Source: Streptomyces sp. S4.7 (GTDB lineage: Bacteria > Actinomycetota > Actinomycetes > Streptomycetales > Streptomycetaceae). Taken from it: a stretch of 64,000 nucleotides of DNA. Numbering within the stretch: the stretch's first letter is position 1; each line of letters starts with the position of its first letter. Where the stretch lies: positions 5,890,001 to 5,954,000 of the forward strand of contig NZ_CP048397.1 in the NCBI RefSeq assembly GCF_010384365.1, written 5' to 3'. Positions 16,270 through 25,035 of the stretch are shown here, piece by piece. Under the pieces are notes generated by a model that saw only the letters and a program-made list of their open reading frames with translations, was not told the origin of the DNA and did not search any database. The position numbers and the translations under genes were made by a program.

Positions 16270-16764
16270 TCAGGCGGCCTGCTGATCCGTGTGTTTCGTG
16301 GGGGAGAAGTACGTGTTCGCCGTTGGGAGGAACATCAGCAGGACGGCGCCGGCCACCAGGAAGACCGGGCTGACGCTGACGAAGACGTCGTAGATGACGT
16401 CAGCCGTGCTCGCCCCGTCGAATTCGTTCATGCTCACGCTGTTCATCAGGAAGAACGCGACGAGAGCCGCGACGGCGGCAAGTGTGTTGCGTGCCCAGTT
16501 CCGGCCCTGGCGCATCTGGAAGACGAAGAACAGGAACAGGCCGCTGGTCAGGATCAGGAATCCGGCGGACACGGCGACCTGCTGGATCGCTCCGCTCCCG
16601 CTCGTCTCGGTGCGCATTTCGTCGAGCCCGGAGGGAGCGATGACGAATGTGTCCAGCGTCCAGACCACGGCGTCCACGGCGATGGCGGCCAGGAGCAGCA
16701 GGAAGGCGGTCTCCACCACCCTTGGGCGCGGCCTTCGTTGGTCTGGTCCCGGGGGTGTCGTCAC
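16270..16764 (-). CDS. Four-helix membrane protein of unknown function
   Basis: A 164-residue protein with four predicted membrane helices (about residues 18-36, 63-84, 92-110 and 124-146) and a short charged N-terminus. The pattern RQGRNWARNTLA between helices 2 and 3 is common to a group of Streptomyces membrane proteins of unknown role. It is convergent with the sigma factor gene. No function can be given. Confidence 0.7.
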   Translation of the reverse strand: MTTPPGPDQRRPRPRVVETAFLLLLAAIAVDAVVWTLDTFVIAPSGLDEMRTETSGSGAIQQVAVSAGFLILTSGLFLFFVFQMRQGRNWARNTLAAVAALVAFFLMNSVSMNEFDGASTADVIYDVFVSVSPVFLVAGAVLLMFLPTANTYFSPTKHTDQQAA

Positions 16765-16865
16765 TTCTGTCTCCTCTGGTGATCAGGTACTTCCCGAAGA
16801 GACGACCAACTCGGCCAAGCGGTTGCCGGCAGCGGTACGGGCGGGGCGGGGCCGTGGTGGGGCGG

Positions 16866-18392
16866 TCAGTTCCAGGCTCGGCGCTCTTGGGCGCGAGGGT
16901 CGTCGAGTTGGCTCCACTCGTTGTCGATCCGCATCGTGGCCCGGCGTTCGGTGTCGTACGGGTCCCAGCCCGGGGCGCCGGTCCTGGCGAACCGGACCCA
17001 GGTCTCGTGGACCCGGACGGCCAGGTCAGCCGGGGGTCCGCCGGGGCCGAGCAGGGCGTTGGGACCGTGCAGGCGGGGCAGGTGGGTGAGGTCGAAGACG
17101 AAGGGCAGCTCCGTGGTGTGGGTGGCGCCGAGTTGTCCGTCCAGGGCCTGCGAGCGCCAGGCGAACTCGTAGCAGAAGGTGGCCGACAGGGCCGACGGGG
17201 CCGCTTGGGCGGCGTGCGCGGTGGCCAGGGCCCAACTGCCCGCTCCGAACAACGAGTCGCCCATGACGGCCGAACGCAGCGCGCCGAAGTCCGCGCCCGG
17301 CCGGGCGGTCCGGTACGCCGCCACGAGCTGCTTCGGGTCCGGATGCGAGCGGGCGGCGAGCGCGTCGACGTCGGCCGCGGTCGAGCGCGCGTACTCACCG
17401 GTGGGGACCAGATAGAGGTTGCCCTCCTCGGAGTTGGTGCCGATGAGCAGGTCGACATCGGCTCCCTGACCCCTGGCGACGGCCTGGGCGGGCTGGGTGT
17501 CCAGGACGAGGCTGAAGGGGCTGATCCCGACCAGCGGGTCGAAATGAGTCTCGGTCCGCAGGTCGATGCCCGTGAGCCGGGAGGCGACCTGGACCAGGAG
17601 TTCGTCGGGGACCGCGGCGAAGGCGTCGGCCCGGGGCTCGATACCGAGAGCCCCGGCGGCGGCCTTCGTGACCCTGGCCGCCTGCTCGGTCGTGAACGCG
17701 CCGAGTCCACTGCCGCTTTGGACGATCGCCCGCCGGAACAGGCCGGTGGCCTCGGGGCTCGCGAGTACGCCGCCGACGACGGTGGCCCCGGCCGACTGGC
17801 CGAAGAGGGTCACGCTGTCCGGGTCACCCCCGAAGGCGGCGATGTTCGCGCGGACCCAGCGCAGCGCGGCCACGACATCGAGCAGTCCACGGTTGGCGGG
17901 CGCCCCGGGGATGTCCAGGAAACCCCCGATGCCGAGCCGGTAGTTGAGGGTCACGAGGACGACGCCGTCGCGGGCGAAGCCCGTACCGTCGTACAGCGCC
18001 GAACGCGTCGAGCCCGCGACGAAGCCGCCACCGTGCACGAAAACCATCACCGGCAGGCCGCCGCCCGCCTCCTCCGGTGTCCAGAGGCTCACCGTGAGGA
18101 AGTCCTCCCCACGGCTCCAACCGGCCCCGAAGTAGGGGGACATGTCCACACCGCCGAGTCGGCGTCCGGACTGAGGGGCGTTCGGCCCCGGCACGGTCGC
18201 GTCCCTCACCTCGTGCCACGAGTCGTGCGGCCGGGGCGCCTCGAACCGGCCGGCCCCGGTGGGAGGAGCGGCGTACGGGATGTTCAGGAAGGAGAGGACT
18301 CCGTCCCGACGACGGCCGCGGACAGCGCCCTGCGCCGTGGTGGCGACGGGATCGGCCCGACGGTTCGCGGGGGTGGTGGGGTGATGGGGCAC
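16866..18392 (-). CDS. Type B carboxylesterase/lipase
   Basis: A 508-residue alpha/beta hydrolase of the carboxylesterase B family. The oxyanion loop is FVHGGGFVAGS, the nucleophile elbow is LFGQSAGATV (Ser near residue 199), the acid lies in GTNSEEGNLY and the His in GATHTTELPFVF. The N-terminal pattern VRGRRRDGVLSFLNIPYAAPP is typical. The GTG at 18392 gives the expected N-terminus; the frame stays open far upstream but overlaps the next gene's opposite frame. It is the last of four same-strand genes starting at 21580. Confidence 0.9.
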   Translation of the reverse strand: MPHHPTTPANRRADPVATTAQGAVRGRRRDGVLSFLNIPYAAPPTGAGRFEAPRPHDSWHEVRDATVPGPNAPQSGRRLGGVDMSPYFGAGWSRGEDFLTVSLWTPEEAGGGLPVMVFVHGGGFVAGSTRSALYDGTGFARDGVVLVTLNYRLGIGGFLDIPGAPANRGLLDVVAALRWVRANIAAFGGDPDSVTLFGQSAGATVVGGVLASPEATGLFRRAIVQSGSGLGAFTTEQAARVTKAAAGALGIEPRADAFAAVPDELLVQVASRLTGIDLRTETHFDPLVGISPFSLVLDTQPAQAVARGQGADVDLLIGTNSEEGNLYLVPTGEYARSTAADVDALAARSHPDPKQLVAAYRTARPGADFGALRSAVMGDSLFGAGSWALATAHAAQAAPSALSATFCYEFAWRSQALDGQLGATHTTELPFVFDLTHLPRLHGPNALLGPGGPPADLAVRVHETWVRFARTGAPGWDPYDTERRATMRIDNEWSQLDDPRAQERRAWN

Positions 18393-18454
18393 TGCCTCGG
18401 CCTCTCTGTCGTGGCGGTCCGTGAGTGGGGGTTCGCGGGTGTCAGGCGTGAGTG

Positions 18455-19414
18455 TCAGGCGTGGGTGTACGGCGTGAACGGGGCCCAGCCCTCGATGGCG
18501 AACTTCCGTCCCTCGCGCCGCACTTCGGCCGCACCGTGGCCACTCAGGTGCGCGGGGATCAGCAGCGCGTTGTTGTCGGCCGCCCAGCCCAGAATCCTGC
18601 GGCGGGTCACGCGGGAGCCGACGGGGTCCTCGCAGAAGCAGCTGTTGTGCTCGGGCTCCATGATCTGGAGCGGGGTGTGCAGCAGGTCGCCGGCGAACAC
18701 CGCGCGGTCCGCCCCTGAGGTCAGGGTGATCACGCTGGAACCGGGCGTGTGTCCGGGCGCCGCGTCCAGACGCAGATTGGCGTCGATACGGTGGCTGCCT
18801 TCCCACAACAGGGTCAGACCCGCGGCGTGGACGGGGGCGACGCTGTCCTCGAAGACGTTCTCGTTGACACCACCGGTGATGTTCGGATTGTTCGCCGGGT
18901 TCCAGAACTCGAGGTCGGCCCGGGGCATCAGGTAGTCGGCGTTGGGGAACGTGGGTATCCATGTGCCGTCGCTCAGCCGGGTGTTCCAGCCGACGTGGTC
19001 GACGTGCAGATGGGTGTTGATCACGAGGTCGACATCCTCGGGCCGTACACCGGCACGGGCGAGATTGCCGAGGTAGTCGAGGCTCAGCCGGTCCCAGGAG
19101 GCCACGGCGGGGCGGGACTTGTCGTTGCCGACGCCGGTGTCGACGAGGATGATCCTGCCCTCGCTGCGCAGCACCCAGGTCTGCATCGCGGCGTGGACCA
19201 TGGTGTCCTCGGCGCCCAGATGGTCGGGAACGAGTGTCTCGCGGTGGTCCTTCCACGCCTGCTCGGGCAGGTCCGGGAAGAATTGGTCCGCCGGCATGAT
19301 CGGGCCGTGCGTCTCTTCGACGCGGGTGATGGTGACATCGCCCAAGGTGATCTCTTGAGTCTGCTGAGTGTGCTGCGTCTGCTGCGCGTGCCGAGTGGGC
19401 TGGGTGTGCGGCAT
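18455..19414 (-). CDS. MBL-fold metallo-hydrolase
   Basis: A 319-residue metallo-beta-lactamase-fold enzyme. The metal motif THLHVDHVGW (HxHxDH) is at about residues 133-142. A downstream His lies in APGHTPGSSV and an Asp in FAGDLLH, completing a dinuclear zinc site. The pattern matches the lactonase/quinoprotein-hydrolase-like subfamily that includes AHL lactonases. It begins with a Gln/Thr-rich tail of about 20 residues (repeats of HTQQTQ). It follows the SMP-30-like gene by about 70 nt. Confidence 0.88.
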   Translation of the reverse strand: MPHTQPTRHAQQTQHTQQTQEITLGDVTITRVEETHGPIMPADQFFPDLPEQAWKDHRETLVPDHLGAEDTMVHAAMQTWVLRSEGRIILVDTGVGNDKSRPAVASWDRLSLDYLGNLARAGVRPEDVDLVINTHLHVDHVGWNTRLSDGTWIPTFPNADYLMPRADLEFWNPANNPNITGGVNENVFEDSVAPVHAAGLTLLWEGSHRIDANLRLDAAPGHTPGSSVITLTSGADRAVFAGDLLHTPLQIMEPEHNSCFCEDPVGSRVTRRRILGWAADNNALLIPAHLSGHGAAEVRREGRKFAIEGWAPFTPYTHA

Positions 19415-19483
19415 GGTTGTTCCGTTCCGGGGTTGCTGACGCGGACGTACGTATGTACGGATGGACGGTCGGACCGTGCGGTC

Positions 19484-20545
19484 TCAGTCCTTCAGATGGG
19501 CGAGGACGAGGTTGGGGTCTTCGGCAGTGGTGTAGGCGGCGCTCAGGACGTAGACCCTGTCGCCGCGCAGCGCCACCGAGGTGGGGCTCCGGAGCCCGTC
19601 GGCGGCGGTCAGGACCGTGGAGTGGGTGCCGTCGCGTCGTACGAGCGCCACCTCGCTCGGGCCGTTGAGGGTGGCCAGGACATGGTCGCCGCGGCCGGTG
19701 AAGTCGAAGTCGTCGATGCCGGCCAGGCCGGTGGCCCGGGTCTGCACGCGGCCGGCGCGTCCGCCGGGGAGGACGGGGATGCGCAGGAGGGTGCCCTTGT
19801 CGAGGTTGGTGGCCCACACCGCGCCCCGGTGGATCTTCAGGCCGTTGGCGCCGAGGGATCCGGTGGAGGCCAGTTCGGGGCCGGTGGACCAGGCGCTGGG
19901 GGTGCCGCCCGTGGTGGGGACGGTCCAGATGACGCCGAGGACGGAGTCCGTGATGTAGAGGGTGCGGGTACGGGGGTCGAGGGCCAGGCCGTTGGGGAGG
20001 CCGCCTGCGGGCAGCGGCGCGATGCGGCGCGGTTCGCCGCCGGGGCGCAGGCGCCACAGACCCGTGAGGACGTCGGTGCCGGTGGCGTACAGCACGTAAA
20101 GCGTGCCGTCGTGGGCCCGGACGATGCCGGTGGTCAGGGCGAAGCCCAGGACCGGGGTGTGGATTCCGCCGTCGGCCGGCTCGGGCAGTGTGGCCAGGAT
20201 CCGGGTGGTGCCGCTGGGGGTGACCCGGGCGATCTGACGGGCGGCGGCGAAGGTGACGTACGCGGTGCCACCGGGGGACAGCGCGACGTTCTCCGGCAAC
20301 TGCCCCTTGGCGAGGTCGAAGTGCGCGACGGTCCGGGCGTTGTCCACGGTGCCTGTCGCGGACGTGGTTCCTGCGGACGCGGCCCCCGCGGACTGGGCCG
20401 CTCTCGCGGACGTGCCTGTCTCGGACGTGGTGGAAGTGGCTGTCGCGGGAGCGAGGCCGGCCACCGACACCGTGAGGGTGACCGCGGTGGTGACGGCGGC
20501 CGTGGAGAGCTTCTTCAACATGATGCCTTCGCTGTTTTCGGGCAT
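19484..20545 (-). CDS. Secreted SMP-30/gluconolactonase-like beta-propeller protein
   Basis: A 353-residue protein (or 345 from ATG 20521, MLKKLS). The N-terminus is a signal peptide (LKKLSTAAVTTAVTLTVSVA with an Ala-rich cleavage region), followed by a Ser/Thr/Ala linker to about residue 65. The rest forms repeated propeller blades such as GLPNGLALDPRTRTLYITDS and LRSPTSVALRGDRVYVLSAA, as in SMP-30/lactonase-like domains. Export suggests an extracellular hydrolase or binding role. It is in the same transcription direction as the regulator at 21580. Confidence 0.82.
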   Translation of the reverse strand: MPENSEGIMLKKLSTAAVTTAVTLTVSVAGLAPATATSTTSETGTSARAAQSAGAASAGTTSATGTVDNARTVAHFDLAKGQLPENVALSPGGTAYVTFAAARQIARVTPSGTTRILATLPEPADGGIHTPVLGFALTTGIVRAHDGTLYVLYATGTDVLTGLWRLRPGGEPRRIAPLPAGGLPNGLALDPRTRTLYITDSVLGVIWTVPTTGGTPSAWSTGPELASTGSLGANGLKIHRGAVWATNLDKGTLLRIPVLPGGRAGRVQTRATGLAGIDDFDFTGRGDHVLATLNGPSEVALVRRDGTHSTVLTAADGLRSPTSVALRGDRVYVLSAAYTTAEDPNLVLAHLKD

Positions 20546-20644
20546 GCGGCAGCGGTACGCAGACGCGTGAGGGGTGTTGGGCGGCTCCCGCCCGGGAGTG
20601 GGCGGGGCGTGGCCGGGGTTGGGACCGGTGCTTCGGGTAGGAGG

Positions 20645-21580
20645 TCAGCTGTCGCTGACGCGGTTCCCCGGTCGCGACGAGGCGGCCGGGGCGGCTGCGG
20701 TGGCCGGGGCGGCCGTGGCGGCCGTAGCGCCGGCCTCGGTGGCGACCTCGGCGAGCAGGGCCAGGGTCGTACGGGAAGGGGAGCCGGCCCTGGTGGTGGC
20801 GACCACGACGGTGGGGCCCGGCCCGACGTTCAGGGTCTGCTGGGTGACGGTCAGCGCTCCGACGAGCGGGTGCCGCATCTCGTAGTCGGCGACGGTGCAC
20901 GCCTTGACGCGGTGGTCGGCCCACAGCGAGGCGAAGTCCTCGCTCTTCGCGCTCAGTTCACCCACCAGCGCGTGCAGTGCGGAGTCCTCCGGGTACTGCC
21001 CCGCCACCATCCGCAGGTTCCCCACCACCGCCCTGGCCTTGCTCGGCCAGTGCGTGTACAGCTCGCGGGTGTGGGCATCGAGGAACACCAGCCTTGCCAT
21101 GTTGGGGCGTTGGTCCGGCAGGTCCGGGGCCCCGGGGTCCAGATGTCCGGCGAACAGCGCGTGGCCGAGCCGGTTCCACGCCAGTACGTCCGAGCGCCTG
21201 CCGACCACGATCGCGGGAACGTCGGCCAGCGCGTCCAGCAGCTGACCGGTCGCCTCCGTCACCCGCTCCGGCGCGGGCCGCCGGCCCCTGCCACGGGGCT
21301 TGGCGGACCGGGCCAGGTCGAGCAGATGCAGACGCTCGGACTCGTCGAGCCGCAGAGCCCGCGCGATCGCGTCCAGCACCTCCGGCGAGGCGTTCATCGA
21401 ATGCCCCTGTTCGAGCCGGGCGTAGTACGAAGCACTCACCCCCGCCAGCAGCGCCAGTTCCTCCCGCCGCAACCCCGGCACCCGGCGGCGCTCCCCGTAG
21501 GTGGGCACCTCCGCCTCGTCGGGGCTCAGTTGGGAGCGCCGTGTCCGGAGAAACTCCCCGAGCCGCGATTTTCCGTTCAT
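20645..21580 (-). CDS. XRE-type transcriptional regulator with MmyB-like ligand domain
   Basis: A 311-residue regulator. The N-terminal XRE domain carries VPGLRREELALLAGVSASYY and ARLEQGHSMNASPEVLDAIA (residues about 30-75). The MmyB-like ligand-binding domain follows (about 105-270: WNRLGHALFAG, ADYEMRHPLVGALTVTQQTL). The C-terminus is a low-complexity Ala/Thr tail. MmyB-type regulators usually control adjacent oxidoreductase or hydrolase genes. Here the gene heads a same-strand series of SMP-30, MBL and carboxylesterase genes, which it may regulate. Confidence 0.9.
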   Translation of the reverse strand: MNGKSRLGEFLRTRRSQLSPDEAEVPTYGERRRVPGLRREELALLAGVSASYYARLEQGHSMNASPEVLDAIARALRLDESERLHLLDLARSAKPRGRGRRPAPERVTEATGQLLDALADVPAIVVGRRSDVLAWNRLGHALFAGHLDPGAPDLPDQRPNMARLVFLDAHTRELYTHWPSKARAVVGNLRMVAGQYPEDSALHALVGELSAKSEDFASLWADHRVKACTVADYEMRHPLVGALTVTQQTLNVGPGPTVVVATTRAGSPSRTTLALLAEVATEAGATAATAAPATAAAPAASSRPGNRVSDS

Positions 21581-21766
21581 GGGCCCGAGTATGTGCCGCC
21601 CCGAAAACCCCCGCCTCTCCCTGCCGGGGATAGGTACGGGCGGGAGTGGCTGCCCCCCCGGGACCGGCGGACCGGGAGCGGGAGGGCCGACCGTCGACAC
21701 CGCCTGCCGGGCGTCGCGAACTCCCGCCTGTCGGGTGTCGCGCACTCCCGCCTCGCTGGCGGAGGT

Positions 21767-22489
21767 TCAGCAGGCGCACCCCTGCGCGCAGCCGCAGGCG
21801 TCCTCGGACCGCGCAGGTGGGTTGCCGTCCGCCTTCGGGCTGCTCGGACCGGCCGGTGCGCAGCAGTTGTCGCCGCGCCACGCCTCGCGGCCCTCCTTGA
21901 CCGCGATCGCGGCTATGACGAGTGCGGCGACGGGGTCGGCCCAGGACCAGCCGAGGGCGGCGTTGGCCACCAGGCCCGCCAGGAGTACGGCCGACAGATA
22001 GGTGCACAGCAGCGTCTGCTTCGAGTCCGCGACCGCGGACGCCGACCCCAACTCCCGGCCGGCCCGCCTCTGCGCGGCGGACAGGAACGGCATGATCGCC
22101 AGCGACAGCGCCGCCAGCACGATGCCCGGGACGGACGACTCCGCCTCGCCGCCGCCCGCCAGTGCCCGGACCGCGTCCGCCGTCACGAACGTCGCGAGCG
22201 CGAAGAACGACACCGCGATGACCCGCAGCGCCTTCTTCTCGCGCGCTTCGCGCACGGCGTGCTCACGGGCCGAGAACTGCCAGGCCACCGCCGCCGCCGA
22301 GGAGACCTCGACGATGGAGTCCAGGCCGAATCCCACCAGTGCGGAGGACGATGCCATCGACCCCGCCGTGAGGGCGACGATCGCCTCGATCACGTTGTAG
22401 CCGATGGTTGCCCCGACCAGCAGCCGTACGCGCCGGGCCAGCGCCTCACGGCGCGAAGGCGCCGGGCCGAGCGATATCTCCCCGGCCAT
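21767..22489 (-). CDS. Cation diffusion facilitator (CDF) heavy-metal efflux transporter
   Basis: A 240-residue CDF transporter with about six membrane helices. The metal site helix reads SSSALVGFGLDSIVEVSSAA, and the second site lies in SAVADSKQTLLCTYLS. It ends with a Cys-rich tail (NCCAP, then DACGCAQGCAC), which probably binds soft metals. Its start overlaps the stop of the CmtR-type repressor gene in a TGATG junction, so the two are translationally coupled. Export of Cd, Pb or Zn is inferred from the repressor type. Confidence 0.9.
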   Translation of the reverse strand: MAGEISLGPAPSRREALARRVRLLVGATIGYNVIEAIVALTAGSMASSSALVGFGLDSIVEVSSAAAVAWQFSAREHAVREAREKKALRVIAVSFFALATFVTADAVRALAGGGEAESSVPGIVLAALSLAIMPFLSAAQRRAGRELGSASAVADSKQTLLCTYLSAVLLAGLVANAALGWSWADPVAALVIAAIAVKEGREAWRGDNCCAPAGPSSPKADGNPPARSEDACGCAQGCAC

Positions 22490-22824
22490 CAGCAGCAGCC
22501 CTTCTCCTCGGCGTCCGCGCACGTGACGTCCTCGGCGACGGCCACCACGGCCGTACGCAGGTCGTCGAGCGCGTGCCCCAGGCGGGGGTCCGCGAGTTCG
22601 TACCGGGTACGGCGCCCCTCGGGCACCGCCACCACCAGCCCGCAGTCGCGCAGGCACGCCAGATGGTTCGACAGGCGTGTCCGGGAGACGCCGATGGCGT
22701 CGGCCAGGTCGGACGGGTACGCGGGAGCCGCCCGCAGGGCGAGCAGCAACTGGCACCGGATCGGATCGGCGAGGGCGCGGCCGAACCGGGCCAGCACCTC
22801 GATTTCGGACGCGAGATTCAGCAC
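22489..22824 (-). CDS. cmtR: CmtR-type ArsR/SmtB metal-sensing repressor
   Basis: A 111-residue ArsR/SmtB protein. It has the CmtR signature HLACLRDCGLVV, whose two cysteines correspond to Cys57 and Cys61 of Mycobacterium tuberculosis CmtR, plus C-terminal cysteines (VTCADAEEKGCC) matching the third ligand region. CmtR releases DNA on binding Cd(II) or Pb(II). The GTG at 22824 gives the typical N-terminus (LNLASEIEVLARFGRALADP) and lies 7 nt after a -10 hexamer, consistent with a leaderless transcript. It forms an operon with the CDF gene. Confidence 0.9.
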   Translation of the reverse strand: MLNLASEIEVLARFGRALADPIRCQLLLALRAAPAYPSDLADAIGVSRTRLSNHLACLRDCGLVVAVPEGRRTRYELADPRLGHALDDLRTAVVAVAEDVTCADAEEKGCC

Positions 22825-22831
22825 GGTGACG

Positions 22832-22857
22832 ACGGTACATGGAATCCTGAATTCATG
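22832..22857 (-). promoter_or_regulatory. Leaderless promoter and operator of the cmtR-CDF operon
   Basis: On the minus strand TACCGT (plus coordinates 22832-22837) ends 7 nt before the GTG start. Directly upstream is an imperfect palindrome, CATGAATTCAGGATTCCATG (22838-22857, 7 of 10 paired positions). It occupies the -10/-35 spacer, the place where a CmtR dimer would block RNA polymerase. Confidence 0.55.
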
Positions 22858-23048
22858 AAACCATGGACAATGAGTGGACCCGTGCGACGGTCTGGGCCTC
22901 CGCGTCCAGGGCGCTCCGACCTTCCTCGTGGACGGGGCCGGCCGCGAGCCATCGGTCGTGCCGGTTGCGCACCGGGGCACGCCTACGATGGTCCGGCGGG
23001 CCACGGCGCGGAAGACGGGCGCGGCAGACGGCGGAAGGAACTGCGGAA

Positions 23049-23417
23049 GTGCGGCGGTTGGGGGACCTGGAGGCCGAGATCATGGACTGTCTGTGGAAGT
23101 GGGGAAGGCCCGCCACCGTTCGTGAGGTGGTCGACGACATCAACACACGCCGCCCCGCCGCCTACACGACTGTCATGACGGTGGCTTCGATTCTCCACGG
23201 CAAGGGGTGGCTGACCAGGCAGAAGCAGGGCCAGGCATGGCTCTACACCCCGGTGCGCAGCCGGGAGGCGTACTCGGCCGCACTGATGGAGGACGCGCTG
23301 GGAGCGAGCCAGGACCGCCCGGCCGCCCTGGCGCACTTCGTGGAACGCATGTCGGACGACGAAGTGGCCGCGCTGCGCCAGGCGTTGCGGGCCGTCGGCC
23401 GCGACGTCGAACCGTGA
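23049..23417 (+). CDS. BlaI/MecI-family transcriptional repressor
   Basis: A 122-residue winged-helix repressor: LGDLEAEIMDCLWKWGRPAT at the start, recognition helix in AYTTVMTVASILHGKGWLTR, and wing in QGQAWLYTPV. The C-terminal dimerisation helices hold ALAHFVERMSDDEVAALRQA. The GTG at 23049 follows AAGGA. The stop codon overlaps the start of the M56 peptidase gene in a GTGA junction, the normal BlaI-BlaR1-like arrangement in actinobacteria. Because the peptidase is frameshifted, repressor inactivation by it may be lost. Confidence 0.9.
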   Translation: MRRLGDLEAEIMDCLWKWGRPATVREVVDDINTRRPAAYTTVMTVASILHGKGWLTRQKQGQAWLYTPVRSREAYSAALMEDALGASQDRPAALAHFVERMSDDEVAALRQALRAVGRDVEP

Positions 23418-24318
23418 ACGCGGCTCCGGCGCTGCTCGGATACGCCGCTGCCGTGGGCGTACTCGCGCCGCGCGTGATGCTGCGTTCCGCGTGGCCGCAC
23501 CGGGCGCCGGTGCCGGCCGCCACCGTGTGGTTCGCGCTCGCCCTCTCCTTCTCCGTGTGTGCCGCCCTCGGCGCACTGCACCTCGCGACGCCCGGCGCTC
23601 ATCTGCACGGCATCCTCTATTCGTGCGGCGCGGCACTGGGGGTCGGGCCGCCCGACGCCGGCGCGGTGCGGAGCCTGGACGTCGCCGTCTCGGTGGCCGT
23701 GCCGGCGGCTCAGGTGGCCGCCTTCACGTATCACGTACTGCGCGCCCGCGCGGCTCGTGCCCGGCACCGCGAGATCTCGACAGGGTGGGCCGGCCGTCGG
23801 CGCGGCTGGGCGCCACGGTGCTGGAGCACGCGCCCCCGGCCGCCTACTGCCTGCCGGGCCGCCGTTTTAGGATCGTGGTGAGCAGCGGCGCCGTCGAACT
23901 GCTCTCCGACGCCGAGATCGCAGCCGTCGTGGCGCACGAACGGGTCCACATCGCCGGCCGTCACCATCTTCTGCTCGCGGCGGCACGGTCCTTCGCCGTC
24001 GTGTTCCCGGGAGTGCCGCTGGCCCGGCACGCGGGGCAGCAGATTCCCCTGCTGCTGGAGATGGCGGCCGACGACGGCGCCCTGCACCTCCATCCCCAAC
24101 GGACCCTGGCCACCGCGATGTTCGAGATGGCCTCGGCGGGCGCGGTCCCGAAGGGCGCGCTCTCGGCTGGGGGGCACACGGTGCACGTACGGCTGCGCCG
24201 GATACTGGCGCCCGCACGCCGTACGCACCCGGCGTTCCGGATCACGGTGGCCGGGGTTGCCGCGCTGTTGCCGCTGCTGCCCCTGCTGGTCGCCTGCCCG
24301 CCGGAACCGGCGGCTTAG
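23414..24318 (+). pseudogene. M56-family (BlaR1-like) membrane metallopeptidase, frameshifted
   Basis: The gene starts at GTG 23414, overlapping the BlaI stop. The first frame encodes the N-terminal membrane helices to about 23775 (ARARHRE). The homologous sequence then continues one frame over (RDLDRVGRPSARLGATVLEH) to the stop at 24318. That part has the zinc motif HERVH within VVAHERVHIAGRHH and a final membrane helix. One missing base near 23775 (sequence gcgagatctcg) would explain the shift. Without it the product would be about 302 residues, normal for this family. It could be a real lesion or a sequencing error. Confidence 0.85.
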
Positions 24319-24527
24319 GACGTGTCTGGCGAAGGTTGAGCGTTCTGGCTGGAACTCTGGTCCCGTGTCGCGTTTTCAGCTCTCGACAAGTCCGTCCGCG
24401 ACCGCAGACGGCGACCCCATCGGGACGGGGCGATGCGACGGTGGTCGGGAATGGCCGCGCCGTACAATCGCGGTGAGGGCGAAGCGCCAGGCCGAGATTC
24501 CGGCACCGGTGTGAGGGAGGGGTCCGG

Positions 24528-24974
24528 ATGTTCGGTCGGAAGAAGAAGCCCAACGATCTGAACGATCTGATGGCGCAGCTCAGGCCCGACCTGAGTCGGG
24601 AATCGCTCGGCGTCGGGCCCGACTTCCCGGGCGTCGCCCCGAACCCGCTCCTGAGCAGTGATGCACGCAAGCGCAATGCGGAACTGCGTACGGGGGCGCT
24701 TGCGCTCGGCGTTCTCGTCGACTGGCGGGAGGTCAAGGGCAATCCACGCGTGGTCCTGATGTTCGACGTGGAGACCGCCGGCGGCATCTCGTTCCGCGGT
24801 ATCGCAGACGAAGACCTCACGATCACCGAGCTCACCCGACTCGCCCCAGGACAGACGTTGCCCGTGCGCTGCCGGCCGGCCGTCATGGACCACTGCGTCG
24901 CCCTTGCCCGGGACGCGGACCCCGCCCACGTGCAGCAGCTCTCTGACGAGATCGCGAGCCGCAAGCGGACCTGA
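24528..24974 (+). CDS. Conserved hypothetical protein
   Basis: A 148-residue soluble protein starting MFGRKKKPNDLNDLMAQLRP. A beta-rich middle (ALALGVLVDWREVKGNPRVV, LMFDVETAGGISFRGIADED) and LAPGQTLPVRCRPAVMDHCV resemble small Streptomyces proteins of unknown role with an SHOCT-free OB-like core. The ATG is preceded by GGGAGGGG. No catalytic motif or membrane segment is visible. It stands alone, with remnants downstream. Confidence 0.7.
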   Translation: MFGRKKKPNDLNDLMAQLRPDLSRESLGVGPDFPGVAPNPLLSSDARKRNAELRTGALALGVLVDWREVKGNPRVVLMFDVETAGGISFRGIADEDLTITELTRLAPGQTLPVRCRPAVMDHCVALARDADPAHVQQLSDEIASRKRT

Positions 24975-25035
24975 CCCGAAGCCATCGGCCGGATCCCTGG
25001 GCCCTGCCCGGCGGATCTTCGCGGCCCGACACACC

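Noticed and set aside
16866-20924. Very long minus-strand open frame that could suggest a giant fusion protein
   Set aside because: Only the part from 18392 to 16866 encodes a recognisable carboxylesterase. Further upstream it is out of frame with the MBL and SMP-30-like genes, whose own frames are clearly coding.
22874-22990. Plus-strand frame with GLRVQGAPTFLVDGAGREP, like the end of a thioredoxin-like protein
   Set aside because: The stretch is short, has no start or active-site Cys and lies in the regulatory region between cmtR and blaI. It may be a remnant, but the evidence is too thin.
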